Below are positions 54,579 to 64,000 of a stretch of 64,000 nt of DNA, in pieces. Position numbers and translations under genes: made by a program. The DNA is from Clostridium sp. CX1 (GTDB lineage Bacteria > Bacillota > Clostridia > Clostridiales > Clostridiaceae). The notes under the pieces are model-generated. The model did not search any database. It worked only from the letters and a program-made list of their open reading frames with translations, and was not told where the DNA came from. Within the stretch, counting starts at the first letter, position 1. Every line of letters begins with the position of its first letter. The stretch spans positions 116,929-180,928 of the forward strand of contig NZ_JAODOO010000009.1 in assembly GCF_025398335.1 (NCBI RefSeq), read 5' to 3'.

Positions 54579-55919
54579 TTATAGATTCTTTATTATTTTT
54601 CTCATATCCCCTATCATATATAGAGATCCGGAAATTAACAAAAGATCATCTTCTTCACAGTATGAAAGAGCTAGCTTATACGCATCTTCATAATTTTCTA
54701 TTGCTTCACACTTAATATGGTAGTTTTCTACTGCCTTCTTAAGTTCATCGGCGCTTTCTGCCCTATAACTATTAGGTGTTACTGCAATAATTCTATCTGC
54801 TAGAGGAGCAATTGTAGCTATCATCTTGTCTACTTCCTTATCAGCTAATATTCCAAGTATTAAAATCATTTTATTATACTTAAAATACTGTTGTACATTT
54901 TCTCTTAGCTTGCTGATACCTTCTATATTATGGGCTCCGTCAATTACCACTAAAGGTTTCCTTTTCATAACCTCTAATCGGCCAATCCACTTAACTTCCC
55001 TCAGCGCACCAACAATATCTTTCTTATCAACGGTTACCCCTCTCTCCATTAGCTGCTCCACCACAGAAACTGCTACAGCACAGTTTAAAAGCTGATGTTT
55101 TCCTAAAAGAGACAAAGCTATATCATAATTATCCTTAGCCGTTGTAAGTTTAAAATTTTGAGTATATGTATCAGTATTCTTATCTACTTTCTCATTATTT
55201 TCTTGTAAATATTCAACAGAATTAGTTAATACTCTTACTAAATTACATCCTCTTTCTTCACAGACTTTTTCTATTACCTTTTCCGCCTCTGTTTCCTGAG
55301 GATACATTATTACAGGAACACCATCCTTTATTATCCCTGCCTTTTCCCATGCAATCTTTTCTAGAGTATCTCCAAGAATTTGCATATGATCATAACTTAT
55401 TGAAGTAATTACCGTAGCTACTACTCCACCAGAGTTATCTTCTGAATAAGCCTCCATTACGTTAGTAGAGTCAAGTCTTCCCCCTAGTCCAACCTCTACT
55501 ACTGCAAAATCAACTTTATTTTGACTAAAGTAGTAAAACATAGTACAAGTAATTATTTCAAATTCTGTTGGATGTTCATAACCTAGCTCTATAACCTTAT
55601 CCACTGCCTTTGAGACTTCTGTAACTGCTAAGCTTAAATCTTCCTTTGAAATATTTTCATTATTTATCTGAATCCTTTCCTCAAATACTTCGATAAAAGG
55701 TGAAGTGTACATTCCAACTTTATAGCCAGACTGCATTAATATCTTTGTAAGCATAGCAGTAGTAGAACCTTTTCCGTTAGTACCTGCTATATGTATAGTC
55801 TTTATCTTCTTATGAGGGTCTCCTAGAAGCTCTAATATCTTCTTTGTTCTCTCTAACCCAAAATTCATACCAAATTTAGCTGTATTCGTTATGTAATCAA
55901 TGGCTTGTTCATAATTCAT
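54579..55919 (-). CDS. folC: Folylpolyglutamate synthase / dihydrofolate synthase
   Basis: About 446 residues. HIAGTNGKGSTTAMLTKILM is the ATP-binding P-loop and TSPFIEVFEERIQIN the family signature; YDHMQILGDTLEKIAWEKAGI and VVIDGAHNIEGISKLREN follow. It adds glutamates to folates. A GTG at 55928 opens the frame, but GGGGA suits the ATG at 55919. Located downstream of valS on the same strand, with a hairpin region between, so it may have its own promoter. Confidence 0.93.
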   Translation of the reverse strand: MNYEQAIDYITNTAKFGMNFGLERTKKILELLGDPHKKIKTIHIAGTNGKGSTTAMLTKILMQSGYKVGMYTSPFIEVFEERIQINNENISKEDLSLAVTEVSKAVDKVIELGYEHPTEFEIITCTMFYYFSQNKVDFAVVEVGLGGRLDSTNVMEAYSEDNSGGVVATVITSISYDHMQILGDTLEKIAWEKAGIIKDGVPVIMYPQETEAEKVIEKVCEERGCNLVRVLTNSVEYLQENNEKVDKNTDTYTQNFKLTTAKDNYDIALSLLGKHQLLNCAVAVSVVEQLMERGVTVDKKDIVGALREVKWIGRLEVMKRKPLVVIDGAHNIEGISKLRENVQQYFKYNKMILILGILADKEVDKMIATIAPLADRIIAVTPNSYRAESADELKKAVENYHIKCEAIENYEDAYKLALSYCEEDDLLLISGSLYMIGDMRKIIKNL

Positions 55920-56026
55920 AAATCTCACATCCCCACTTTTTTCCTTTATTCTATCAAAAATTTAGTATTTAATCAATTTACTTTCTATTATATATAGAGT
56001 TTAAATAACTTAATCTTACATATAAA

Positions 56027-56090
56027 AATATGCCCATATCCTCTGTATACTTAATTGTTATAAATATACAACTGATATGAGCATATCCTT
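56027..56090 (-). terminator. Terminator of valS
   Basis: On the minus strand GGATATGCTCATATC pairs with GATATGGGCATATTT (about 56087 to 56027), enclosing a second weaker stem, with a T-rich end. Confidence 0.6.
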
Positions 56091-56124
56091 ACCTAGTCTA
56101 TACTAACTTTAAAGCTAATTATAG

Positions 56125-58773
56125 TTATTTCAAGCTTTCTAGTCTTACTATAACTGCCTGAAGCATTTCTTTATACTTTTCACCTTTTGCCTTTTCTTCT
56201 TCAACAACTTCTTTAGGTGCTTTAGCTACAAACCTTTCATTTGCCAGCTTCTTCTCTACTCTGTCAATTTCCTTTTCTAGCTTTTCTTTTTCCTTATTTA
56301 ATCTTTCTAGTTCTTTTTCTAAGTCTACTAAATCAAGTAATGGCATAAACATTTCTGCCCCTCTTGTAACTACTGAAACTACATTTTCTGGTGCAGCTTC
56401 TTTAGTATCTAGGAATTCTACTTCACTTGCTGAAGCAAGCTTCTGGAAGTATGTTTCTCCATTTTTAAATGCGTCTACAGCCTCATTTTCAGTTACAAAA
56501 GCTAATACTTTAGCCTTTCTTGAAGGAGGTACATTCATTTCTGTTCTTACATTTCTTAAGGACTTAATAGCTTCTATTACATAGTCCATATCTTTTTCTG
56601 CTTTTTCATCCTTTAAACTTTCGTTATACTCAGGCCACTTTGATATAGCTATAGATTCGTAATCTGTGTATAAGTGAGTATATATTTCTTCTGTTATAAA
56701 TGGCATTATAGGGTGTAGTAGTTGTAAGCTTGTAGTTAAAACCTTATTTAATACGTTAAAGGCAACACCTTTAGCTTCCTCATCTTCTCCATACATAACT
56801 GGCTTAACTAACTCAATATACCAGTCACAGAATTCACCCCAAATAAAGTCATAAACCTTTTGTGATGCTATTCCTAATTCAAATCTTTCTATGTTGTCTG
56901 TTACTTCTTTTACAAGGGTATTCATTCTAGATAAAATCCATTTATCTGCGCCACTGTAGTTTTTGCAATCTTTATATTTGTTCATTGTTTCTTCATCTAA
57001 ATTCATAAGAACAAATCTTGATGCGTTCCATATCTTATTTGCAAAGTTTCTAGCAGATTCAACTCTTTCTGGATAGTATCTTATATCATTTCCTGGAGCA
57101 TTTCCAGTTATAAGAGTAAATCTTAATGCGTCTGCTCCATATTGCTCTATTACATCTAGTGGATCAACACCATTTCCTAAAGACTTTGACATCTTTCTTC
57201 CTTCTGAGTCTCTTACTATACCGTGGATTAATACATTTTCAAATGGTATATCATCTAAACAATATAGACCTGAAAATATCATTCTTGCAACCCAGAAGAA
57301 AATTATATCATAACCAGTAACTAATGTACTGTTAGGATAGAAGTATTTAAGGTCTGGTGTTTTCTCTGGCCATCCAAGAGTAGAGAAAGGCCACAATGCT
57401 GAACTGAACCATGTATCTAATACATCCTTATCCTGCTCTAATTTATCACTGCTGCACTTACTGCAGTTAGTTGGTACATCAACGGAAACTATAACCTCTC
57501 CACAGTCCTTACAGTACCAAACTGGAATTCTGTGTCCCCACCATAACTGTCTTGAAATACACCAATCTTGAATATTTTCCATCCAGTTAAAGTAAGTTTT
57601 TTCAAATCTCTCTGGTACAAACTTAACCTTTTTACTTCTTACAACTTCTAAAGCTGGTTCTGCAAGAGGCTGCATTTTAACAAACCATTGCTTTGAGATT
57701 ATTGGTTCTATAGTTGTGTTACATCTATCGTGACAGCCTACATTGTGAACGTGGTCTTTAGTTTTTACTAAGAAACCTTGTTCTTCTAAATCCTTAACTA
57801 TAAGTTTTCTAGCCTCATATCTGTCTAGTCCATCATATTTAGTTCCTGGGAAGTTCATTCTTCCATCTTCATGCATAACATTAAGTTCTGGTAAGTTATG
57901 TCTCTTTCCTACTAGATAATCGTTAGGGTCATGTGCTGGAGTTATTTTAACTGCTCCTGTTCCGAATTCCACATCAACATAGTCATCTGCTACTATTGGA
58001 ATTTCTCTATTAACTAGCGGAAGCATTATAGTTTTTCCAACTAAATGTGCATATCTTTCATCACTAGGGTTAACAGCAACAGCTGTATCTCCAAGCATTG
58101 TCTCTGGTCTAGTAGTTGCTATTTCTAAGTGTTCATCAGTTCCTACTACTGGATATTTAATATGCCAGAAGTGGCCAGCCTGCTCACTGTACTCAATTTC
58201 TGCATCTGATAAAGCAGTTTGACATTTTGGACACCAGTTTATTATTCTGTTTCCTTGGTAGATTAATCCGTCATTATAGAGTCTTACAAAGAATTCTCTT
58301 ACTGCTCTATTTGCCTTCTCTTCCATAGTAAAACATTCTCTTGTTGAATCTACAGAACAACCTAACTGTTTTACCTGATCCATTATTCTGCCTCTGTATT
58401 CATCAGCCCAATCCCAAACTTTTTCTAGGAAGGCTTCTCTTCCCATTTCCTTCTTCTTAAGACCTTGCTTTAAAAGTTCATTTTCAACCTTAACTTCTGT
58501 AGCAATACTTGCATGATCCTGTCCTGGAAGCCATAATGTACTGTATCCTTGCATTCTCTTTGTTCTTATAATCACATCTTGGATAGTATCATCTAACGCA
58601 TGACCTAGATGAAGCTTTCCAGTAATATTTGGTGGAGGTAATACTATTGTATATGGAGTTTTATTTTCATCCACTTCTGGAGTAAAGTAACCTTTCTCCT
58701 CCCAATTCTTATAAATTCTGCTCTCAAATTCTTTTGGACTGTAGGTAGTAGCCATTTCTCTTTTTTCTGACAT
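56125..58773 (-). CDS. valS: Valine-tRNA ligase
   Basis: 882 residues, normal length. Class I synthetase with [20 protein letters not shown] (HIGH motif as HLGH), the editing domain, [19 protein letters not shown] (KMSKS), and the C-terminal coiled coil ([20 protein letters not shown]). AAGGAGG precedes the ATG. It is co-transcribed with the GNAT gene 17 bases upstream under the T-box leader at 59330-59575. Confidence 0.97.
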   Translation of the reverse strand: MSEKREMATTYSPKEFESRIYKNWEEKGYFTPEVDENKTPYTIVLPPPNITGKLHLGHALDDTIQDVIIRTKRMQGYSTLWLPGQDHASIATEVKVENELLKQGLKKKEMGREAFLEKVWDWADEYRGRIMDQVKQLGCSVDSTRECFTMEEKANRAVREFFVRLYNDGLIYQGNRIINWCPKCQTALSDAEIEYSEQAGHFWHIKYPVVGTDEHLEIATTRPETMLGDTAVAVNPSDERYAHLVGKTIMLPLVNREIPIVADDYVDVEFGTGAVKITPAHDPNDYLVGKRHNLPELNVMHEDGRMNFPGTKYDGLDRYEARKLIVKDLEEQGFLVKTKDHVHNVGCHDRCNTTIEPIISKQWFVKMQPLAEPALEVVRSKKVKFVPERFEKTYFNWMENIQDWCISRQLWWGHRIPVWYCKDCGEVIVSVDVPTNCSKCSSDKLEQDKDVLDTWFSSALWPFSTLGWPEKTPDLKYFYPNSTLVTGYDIIFFWVARMIFSGLYCLDDIPFENVLIHGIVRDSEGRKMSKSLGNGVDPLDVIEQYGADALRFTLITGNAPGNDIRYYPERVESARNFANKIWNASRFVLMNLDEETMNKYKDCKNYSGADKWILSRMNTLVKEVTDNIERFELGIASQKVYDFIWGEFCDWYIELVKPVMYGEDEEAKGVAFNVLNKVLTTSLQLLHPIMPFITEEIYTHLYTDYESIAISKWPEYNESLKDEKAEKDMDYVIEAIKSLRNVRTEMNVPPSRKAKVLAFVTENEAVDAFKNGETYFQKLASASEVEFLDTKEAAPENVVSVVTRGAEMFMPLLDLVDLEKELERLNKEKEKLEKEIDRVEKKLANERFVAKAPKEVVEEEKAKGEKYKEMLQAVIVRLESLK

Positions 58774-58790
58774 GTTTATTCCTCCTTAAT

Positions 58791-59297
58791 TTATATATTC
58801 TTGTACCTTGCCATTATATATTCATCAGTATATTTGCCATTTCTAATAGCAGCATACTTTCTTGTTCCCTCAATTTCAAATCCAAAACTCTTATAAAGGT
58901 TTATAGCCTTTTCATTGTCTGTAAACACACCTAATTCTACTCTTACTAGCATAAGCCAGTTGTCAGCTAAATTAAGAATGCTATTCATTAAGGCTTTGCC
59001 TATTCCTTGACTTTGATACTCCTTGTGTACCATAATTCCAATAGATGCTGTGTGCCTTGTTCTAGGGTTTCTATTTATATTAAGTCCTACGACCCCTACC
59101 ACCTTTTTAATATTATTGTCATTTATCTCAGCTACAAGCAGATGATCATGTTCACTCAAACTGTTTATGAATGCTTCAGACTGTGAAACTCTTTCACTGA
59201 TTATTCCTAGAATATTTTCTCTTACCCCATCCATTACTCTTATTTCATTTATATCTTTAGCATCTTTTGAGTCTACTGGTCTTATATTAACGTTCAT
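58791..59297 (-). CDS. GNAT family N-acetyltransferase
   Basis: 168 residues. The acetyl-CoA binding motif IGIMVHKEYQSQGIGKALMN (Q/RxxGxG/A) and VFTDNEKAINLYKSFGFEIEG are typical GNAT parts, and the protein resembles ribosomal or amino-acid N-acetyltransferases of the RimJ/SpeG type. The substrate is unknown. AAGGGGG precedes the ATG. It stands between the valine T-box and valS, so it is likely induced by valine starvation together with valS. Confidence 0.87.
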   Translation of the reverse strand: MNVNIRPVDSKDAKDINEIRVMDGVRENILGIISERVSQSEAFINSLSEHDHLLVAEINDNNIKKVVGVVGLNINRNPRTRHTASIGIMVHKEYQSQGIGKALMNSILNLADNWLMLVRVELGVFTDNEKAINLYKSFGFEIEGTRKYAAIRNGKYTDEYIMARYKNI

Positions 59298-59329
59298 TTA
59301 AAAGCCCCCTTTTTAAATAACCCATGAAA

Positions 59330-59575
59330 ATAAAAAAAGCCTTCATCCTATAAAAGGACGAAGACCCGCGTTACCACCTTTTTTCCTGCAAAAATACAGG
59401 CTCTTAATACAATTAACGGTTAAGAAAACCGTCTTTACCTACTGAAACCTTCAGTAAAGAAGCTCCAAAGCTACCTTCAAAGTGATCCGTATAGAAAATC
59501 TCTCAGCTAATAGACTTTCCTCTCTTAATACTTTACTACTTCTACTCCTCTTTTTCACAGCCATTTTATATCAAT
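59330..59575 (-). promoter_or_regulatory. T-box leader of the GNAT-valS operon (Val specifier GTA)
   Basis: Minus strand: the core AGGTGGTAACGCGGG (about 59366-59380) is followed by a terminator (CTTCGTCCTTTTATAGGATGAAGG) and a T-run. In stem I, TTGAAGGTAGCTTTGGAG has GTA (59474-59472) at the specifier position, a Val codon. AGGAGTAG and GCTGAGAGATT upstream are usual stem I parts. A tRNA-Val(TAC) is coded at 37820. Confidence 0.88.
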
Positions 59576-59755
59576 ATTTAACTATTAAATATTATTATAA
59601 CGTTAATTATTCAACTGTCAAGACATTTTTATACTAATACCCTTATGGTATATTTCAATAATACTGGTAATAATAAATTAAGGTTCAAATTGATACTTAT
59701 AAAATTACTATACATTAGGTTGAACTAAGTATTTTTAAAATTGCGGAGGGGAAAA

Positions 59756-61435
59756 ATGGCTGAGAATATTCAAAATTCATCTAATTTAAAGCAAACTGTT
59801 GGTTATTATTTATATGATTGTTTAAAAAGAGAAGGCATCACAGAAATCCTTGGAGTTCCAGGAGATTATAATTTTTCGCTTCTAGATATTCTAGAAAAGT
59901 ATGAAGGCATAAATTTTATCAACTGCCATAATGAATTAAATGCTGGCTATGCAGCGGATGCCTACGGAAGGGTTAAGGAAATAGGTGCCTTAATAACTAC
60001 TTTCGGAGTAGGTGAATTAAGTGCTTGCAATGCTATTGCAGGCTCCTATTCCGAGAATGTGCCTGTTATTCATATAGTTGGAGGCCCTAAAACAAAGGTT
60101 CAGCAGCAGCATAAACCAATGCATCATACCCTATTAAATGGAGACTTTGATGTCTTTAGAAAAGTTTATGCTAACTTGACAGAGTATACAGCAACAATAA
60201 CTGCTGAAAATGCAGCCTTTGAAATTAATACAGCTATTCAAAAGGCAAAGGAAACAAAGAAGCCCGTATATCTGCTTATTCCAGATGATGTTGCCACCCA
60301 GACTATAATGAGCAGGGATATTAGCCTAGAAAAGAAGCAAACAGATCAAAGTTCCTTGCAAGCTGCATTGCAGCATATAGATAAAATGATAGAAAAAGCA
60401 CAAAGCCCAGTTCTTCTTTCTGGTGTATATGTGTCAAGATATAATATTCAGGCACAAGTTCAACAGTTAGTAGATAAAGTTAACCTTCCTGTAGCTACTA
60501 TGATGATGGGTAAAGGTTCCTTTGACGAAAGTCATAAAAATTTTATTGGCTTATATGCTGGAGACCTTGGAAGCAAGGAAGTTCAAAGCACAGTAGAAGC
60601 TTCTGACTGTATTTTAGCTATTGGTACTATTTGGTCTGATCACAATACTGGTGCTTTTACTGCAAAGTTAAATCCTTTAAATATCATAGAAATTCAACCT
60701 TATAGTGCGAAGGTTGGCATGTCAGTATATGAAAACATATTAATAGAGGATATGTTAAAGGAACTTTTGACAAAGATTAACAAAAGAGTTGACTATGTTA
60801 AAACTGCAGCTTCTTTCTACAGTGATGACGATATATCCTTGGATGAGGATGTTTCTTCAAAGTATTATTATTCAAGATTTCAAAAAATGCTTAAAGAAGA
60901 TGACATACTTATTGCAGATACTGGCACTTTAGGCTTTGGAATAGCCCAGTTAAGACTGCCAAAAGGCGCAACTTATATATCTCAGAGCGGATGGGGCAGT
61001 ATAGGTTATGGAACCCCTGCAGCCTTTGGCACCTGTTTAGCAGCAAAAAATAGACGTGTAATCCTCTTTGTGGGGGATGGCTCTAATCAAATGACAGTTC
61101 AAGAAATCAGCTCTATGCTGCATAATAACTGTAAGCCTATTATATTCTTGATTAACAACAAAGAATATACCATAGAAAAATATCTTAACGTAGCTGAGAA
61201 AAATACCCATTACAATGATTTACCTTCATGGGACTACTCAAAGCTCACAACAGCCTTTGGAGGAGACTCTTTTACAGCAAAGGTTTATACAAATAGAGAA
61301 CTTGATGAAGCAATAAAAAAGGCAGAAGTTCAGTGTAATGAAAGATTATGTCTAATTGAAATATTTGCTCCTCAGATGGATGCTCCACCTATAGTGCATA
61401 AAATGACAAAGGTACTGCAGCAAATGCAAAAATAG
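59756..61435 (+). CDS. Thiamine-diphosphate 2-keto acid decarboxylase (pyruvate/indolepyruvate decarboxylase family)
   Basis: About 559 residues. LGVPGDYNFSLLDILE and FINCHNELNAGYAADAYGR (with the cofactor Glu) begin the PYR domain, GGPKTKVQQQHKPMHHTLLNG has the HH active-site pair, VNLPVATMMMGKGSFDESH is in the middle domain, and the C-terminal domain carries FVGDGSNQMTVQEISSM (GDGS-x(n)-N motif). It decarboxylates pyruvate or branched or aromatic 2-keto acids; the choice cannot be read by eye. CGGAGG at 59744-59749 fits the ATG at 59756. It is a single-gene unit and not common in clostridia. Confidence 0.9.
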   Translation: MAENIQNSSNLKQTVGYYLYDCLKREGITEILGVPGDYNFSLLDILEKYEGINFINCHNELNAGYAADAYGRVKEIGALITTFGVGELSACNAIAGSYSENVPVIHIVGGPKTKVQQQHKPMHHTLLNGDFDVFRKVYANLTEYTATITAENAAFEINTAIQKAKETKKPVYLLIPDDVATQTIMSRDISLEKKQTDQSSLQAALQHIDKMIEKAQSPVLLSGVYVSRYNIQAQVQQLVDKVNLPVATMMMGKGSFDESHKNFIGLYAGDLGSKEVQSTVEASDCILAIGTIWSDHNTGAFTAKLNPLNIIEIQPYSAKVGMSVYENILIEDMLKELLTKINKRVDYVKTAASFYSDDDISLDEDVSSKYYYSRFQKMLKEDDILIADTGTLGFGIAQLRLPKGATYISQSGWGSIGYGTPAAFGTCLAAKNRRVILFVGDGSNQMTVQEISSMLHNNCKPIIFLINNKEYTIEKYLNVAEKNTHYNDLPSWDYSKLTTAFGGDSFTAKVYTNRELDEAIKKAEVQCNERLCLIEIFAPQMDAPPIVHKMTKVLQQMQK

Positions 61436-61530
61436 AATAGCCTATGCTTAAGAATTTAAAAATGTATATAAAAAAACAGGAATTTGGATAACATTAAACA
61501 AACATAGAAACTTGAATTCAATACTAATCT

Positions 61531-61590
61531 CTCCCTTTATAGTAAATTTGTTTATAAGTTCAAATTTACTATAAAGGGGAGGTTGTCTAT
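61531..61590. terminator. Bidirectional terminator hairpin
   Basis: CTCCCTTTATAGTAAATTTG (61531-61550) pairs almost perfectly with CAAATTTACTATAAAGGGGAG (61561-61581). It lies between the convergent decarboxylase and methyltransferase genes. Confidence 0.75.
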
Positions 61591-61594
61591 ATAT

Positions 61595-62653
61595 TTAATA
61601 TTTTAAATCTACAGGACATTTTCCGTAGGTTTTGCCTGCTTCCATAAACATTTCAACCTTTTCTATTGGTGTATGCATTGGAATTTGACATCCTGTACTT
61701 AAAATATAGCCTTTTTTAGAATCATGTCCCTTTCTAATACATTCCTTAACTGACCTAAAAATATCTTCTTTACTTCCTGAGTATACTGCCTCTACCGGTG
61801 GCACATTTCCAGTAATAACTACTCTGTCTCCCATTATCTCTTTAGCTTCTTCTAAATCCTCTGCATTATCAATACTGAAATTAGAAACACCTGCATTTAC
61901 GACATCTTCCCAAATGCCCCTACTCTTTCCGCAAATATGTATACCAGGAGCACTTCCTGTTTTTTCTTTTATCTTATTAATATTTTTCTTAAGAGCAGGT
62001 AATGAAAATTCTCTAAACTGTTTTGGACTTATAAGACTATTAGATGAAACTGGGTCTGCAAATCCAATAGACACTCCTAATTTAGCTACTTCCTCTATAT
62101 ACCTATTGTTAGATTCTGCTACTATCTCCATCAAGGTATGAACTCTTTCAGGATATTTGACCATCCACTTTAACAAATTCTCTGTTCCTACCACTGAAGC
62201 CGCAACACTAAAAGGTCCTGACATAGCAGCACCAACATCTACTTCATCCATAAGAGCATCCCTGGTAAGTCTTATTGCCTCAATTAAAGTTGGCAAATTC
62301 CCATCTTTTAAGGGATTTACAACTTTAAGAGACTCTATCTCATCTACAGATTTAATGGCTGGTTCTATTAAATAGGAAACGCCATAATCAGGGTAACCTA
62401 CCTTTGCCCCCATAGCCTCAGCAACTCCTCTAAGACTAGTAGATATACTTACGCCATCATGACGGAGTCTTTTAAATAAAGCTATTTCCAAATTTGCCAT
62501 AAGCTCTGCTGAATGATAATATTCCCTAGCTGTTACCCCAATAAAAGGCACCATAGTAACTCCCATATCAGGTACACATAATATTCTATCGATTTCTTCG
62601 CCTCTAGAAAAGGCCTCCATTCTTTCTTTCGGTGTCATTTCTTCTCTAATCAA
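61595..62653 (-). CDS. UroD/MtaA family corrinoid-type methyltransferase
   Basis: 352 residues from a TTG start with GAGGGG upstream. MTPKERMEAFSRGEEIDRI and VGAAMSGPFSVAASVVG, GIHICGKSRGIWEDVVNAG (the HxC zinc motif, His-Ile-Cys) and a C-terminal STGCQIPMHTPIEKVEMFM fit the MtaA/CmuA and uroporphyrinogen decarboxylase-like family. In methylotrophic systems such proteins move methyl groups between cobalamin and thiols. No corrinoid protein gene is in the window. It is divergent to the substrate-binding lipoprotein at 62892. Confidence 0.83.
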   Translation of the reverse strand: MIREEMTPKERMEAFSRGEEIDRILCVPDMGVTMVPFIGVTAREYYHSAELMANLEIALFKRLRHDGVSISTSLRGVAEAMGAKVGYPDYGVSYLIEPAIKSVDEIESLKVVNPLKDGNLPTLIEAIRLTRDALMDEVDVGAAMSGPFSVAASVVGTENLLKWMVKYPERVHTLMEIVAESNNRYIEEVAKLGVSIGFADPVSSNSLISPKQFREFSLPALKKNINKIKEKTGSAPGIHICGKSRGIWEDVVNAGVSNFSIDNAEDLEEAKEIMGDRVVITGNVPPVEAVYSGSKEDIFRSVKECIRKGHDSKKGYILSTGCQIPMHTPIEKVEMFMEAGKTYGKCPVDLKY

Positions 62654-62891
62654 TTGTAAACATCCCCTCTTCTACTTTCATATTTGAAATTCTAACATTA
62701 GTAACAGTAGAATTTCTATAACCATATTAAATTCAAATAATTTAGGCCTCTTCTATAAAATTTTAATATAGTGCTTTTTTTAAAAGGAACTACCTGCTAT
62801 AGAAATTCCCCTGTATTATTTAGAAAAACATTAACACAATTACTCTTCTTTTCATAATATAAACTAATCAAAATTTCTCTGGAGGTATTTT

Positions 62892-63917
62892 ATGAAAAGA
62901 AGCAGATTTTTGCCTTTATCAATTCTTTCAATTCTAATCTTCATTACTACAATTTTTGCTGGCTGCGGACAGAAAAAAGAAGACAAGACTATGGTAACAG
63001 TTAAATTAAATGAGGTTACCCGTTCAGTATTTTATGCTCCTATGTATGCTGCAATAAGTCAGGGCTTCTTTAAAGAGGAAGGAATAAATATTGAGCTAAC
63101 TACTGGTCAAGGTGCTGATAAGACCATGCAGCAGGTATTAAGTAAAAGCGTAGATATCGGTTTTTGTGGTCCTGAACAGGTAATCTACATCTACAATCAA
63201 CAAAAAGAAGACTATCCTATTCTCTTTGCACAGCTAACTCAGAAGGATGGTTCTTTCTTAGTTTCACGAACAGATGAAAAAGACTTTAAATGGGAATCCT
63301 TAAAAGGAAAAAATGTGGTTGGAGGAAGACCTGGCGGCGTACCTGAAATGGCTCTTGAATATGTACTTAAGAATCATGGACTTCAACCAGGAAAAGATTT
63401 AAATGTTATTACCAATATAGCCTTTGCTGCTACTACTGGAGCATTTAAAGGTGGCACCGGAGATTATGCAGCTTTATTCGAGCCAAATGCAAGTATGCTT
63501 AAGAAAGACAATGCTGGATACGTTGTAGCTTCTGTAGGAAAGGAAGCTGGTAACATTCCTTATACCTGTTTCTTCTCTACAAAGTCCTATATGGAAAAAA
63601 ATCCAGAAATTATAGAAAAGTTCACTAGGGCTATCTACAAAGGCCAGCTTTGGGTTCAAAAGCATAGCGATGAAGAAGTAGCTAAATCAATAAAATCCTT
63701 CTTCCCTGGTACTGATGAAGATATTCTTGTAGCTGTTACTAAAAACTATAGAGCTATTGATGCCTTTGCAACAACACCTATATTAAAGGAAGAAAACTTA
63801 AGTAAACTTATGGATATAATTCAATCTTATAAATCAGAGTTAATTCCTCAAAGGCCACCTTTCGATAAGATTGTAAACAATACATTTGGTGAAAAAGTAA
63901 TAAAAGATATTAAATAA
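62892..63917 (+). CDS. ABC transporter substrate-binding lipoprotein (NMT1/SsuA/ThiY-like)
   Basis: 341 residues. Signal peptide with lipobox FAGC (Cys24). VKLNEVTRSVFYAPMYAAIS and GFFKEEGINIELTTGQGADK, SKSVDIGFCGPEQVIYIYNQ, GGRPGGVPEMALEYVLKNHG follow the NitT/TauT family pattern. It binds a small organic molecule (sulfonate, pyrimidine or aromatic type). GGAGG precedes the ATG. Permease and ATPase genes are not seen in the window; the adjacent divergent methyltransferase gene may share its substrate. Confidence 0.88.
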   Translation: MKRSRFLPLSILSILIFITTIFAGCGQKKEDKTMVTVKLNEVTRSVFYAPMYAAISQGFFKEEGINIELTTGQGADKTMQQVLSKSVDIGFCGPEQVIYIYNQQKEDYPILFAQLTQKDGSFLVSRTDEKDFKWESLKGKNVVGGRPGGVPEMALEYVLKNHGLQPGKDLNVITNIAFAATTGAFKGGTGDYAALFEPNASMLKKDNAGYVVASVGKEAGNIPYTCFFSTKSYMEKNPEIIEKFTRAIYKGQLWVQKHSDEEVAKSIKSFFPGTDEDILVAVTKNYRAIDAFATTPILKEENLSKLMDIIQSYKSELIPQRPPFDKIVNNTFGEKVIKDIK

Positions 63918-63925
63918 AATAATTT

Positions 63926-63951
63926 GTAAAAAACGTATCAATTCCGATACG
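63926..63951 (-). terminator. Minus-strand terminator at the right edge
   Basis: CGTATC (63934-63939) and GATACG (63946-63951) form a stem which on the minus strand is followed by TTTTTTTAC. It implies a minus-strand gene beyond the right edge, convergent to the lipoprotein gene. Confidence 0.55.
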
Positions 63952-64000
63952 AAGTCCTAATTCTATAATTAAACATCCTTTACGATAACAACATTAAGAA

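Overview
The window looks like a chromosomal segment of a spore-forming, AT-rich Clostridium (Clostridium sensu stricto or a close relative). The grounds are low GC content, strong purine-rich ribosome binding sites, T-box leaders on aminoacyl-tRNA synthetase genes, spore genes (alpha/beta SASP, a YtxC-like protein, a PdaB-like deacetylase) and a typical clostridial gene order (infC-rpmI-rplT, thrS-ytxC, pheS-pheT-zapA, U32 peptidase-mutS2). No rRNA, CRISPR array, prophage or intact insertion sequence was seen. The species cannot be fixed from the sequence alone.

Region 1 (about 1-12.4 kb) is the accessory part and the most interesting. It holds six glycosyltransferase-type genes (GT32-like, GT10 fucosyltransferase-like, a GT-A-like protein, two paralogous GT2 enzymes and a DUF6492-type protein). 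They are interleaved with four genes for secretory-signal-free, mucin-like proteins and one Cys/His-rich protein. The four mucin-like proteins share a Thr/Pro-rich stalk (PTTA-type repeats) and a C-terminal domain of about 115 residues with ten conserved cysteines. Two have a short shared N-terminal leader, one carries a sialidase/BNR-like propeller, and one carries an unrecognised N-terminal domain. An 81-bp remnant of a further copy of the Cys domain lies at 12293-12373. My reading is a spore-surface (exosporium or crust) glycoprotein system: Thr-rich stalks decorated by the adjacent glycosyltransferases.

Region 2 (12.4-18 kb) is housekeeping: DUF523, mutS2 and a U32 peptidase. Region 3 (18-24 kb) is a second glycan block on the minus strand: gmd and fcl (GDP-L-fucose synthesis), a GT11 fucosyltransferase, a GT2-like enzyme, a GT4 enzyme and a third GT2 paralogue of the pair in region 1. 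Regions 1 and 3 therefore probably work together: region 3 supplies GDP-fucose and part of the transferases, and region 1 supplies acceptor proteins and the GT10 enzyme. The block sits between the U32 peptidase and zapA, which are often close neighbours in clostridia.

Region 4 (24-42.2 kb) is core functions: zapA, pheT, pheS (T-box, Phe codon), a TrmH-type rRNA methyltransferase, a Ktr potassium uptake pair, rplT-rpmI-infC (L20-type leader; infC probably starts at ATT), thrS (T-box, Thr codon), ytxC, a DUF6873 protein, five tRNA genes (Val, Asp, Phe, Gly, Cys in order of transcription) behind tandem consensus promoters, hslO, a methyltransferase, a SASP and a peptide-binding lipoprotein.

Region 5 (42.8-50 kb) holds a lysine/diaminopimelate set (asd-dapA-dapB, a PatA-like aminotransferase, dapH) around an unusual two-gene flavin/iron-sulfur redox pair. 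Region 6 (50-64 kb) holds an SSB-like protein with two OB folds, pdaB, DUF4364, a YVTN-type propeller, a TSCPD protein, folC, a T-box-controlled GNAT-valS operon (Val codon), a thiamine-diphosphate 2-keto acid decarboxylase, a UroD/MtaA-type methyltransferase and a divergent substrate-binding lipoprotein.
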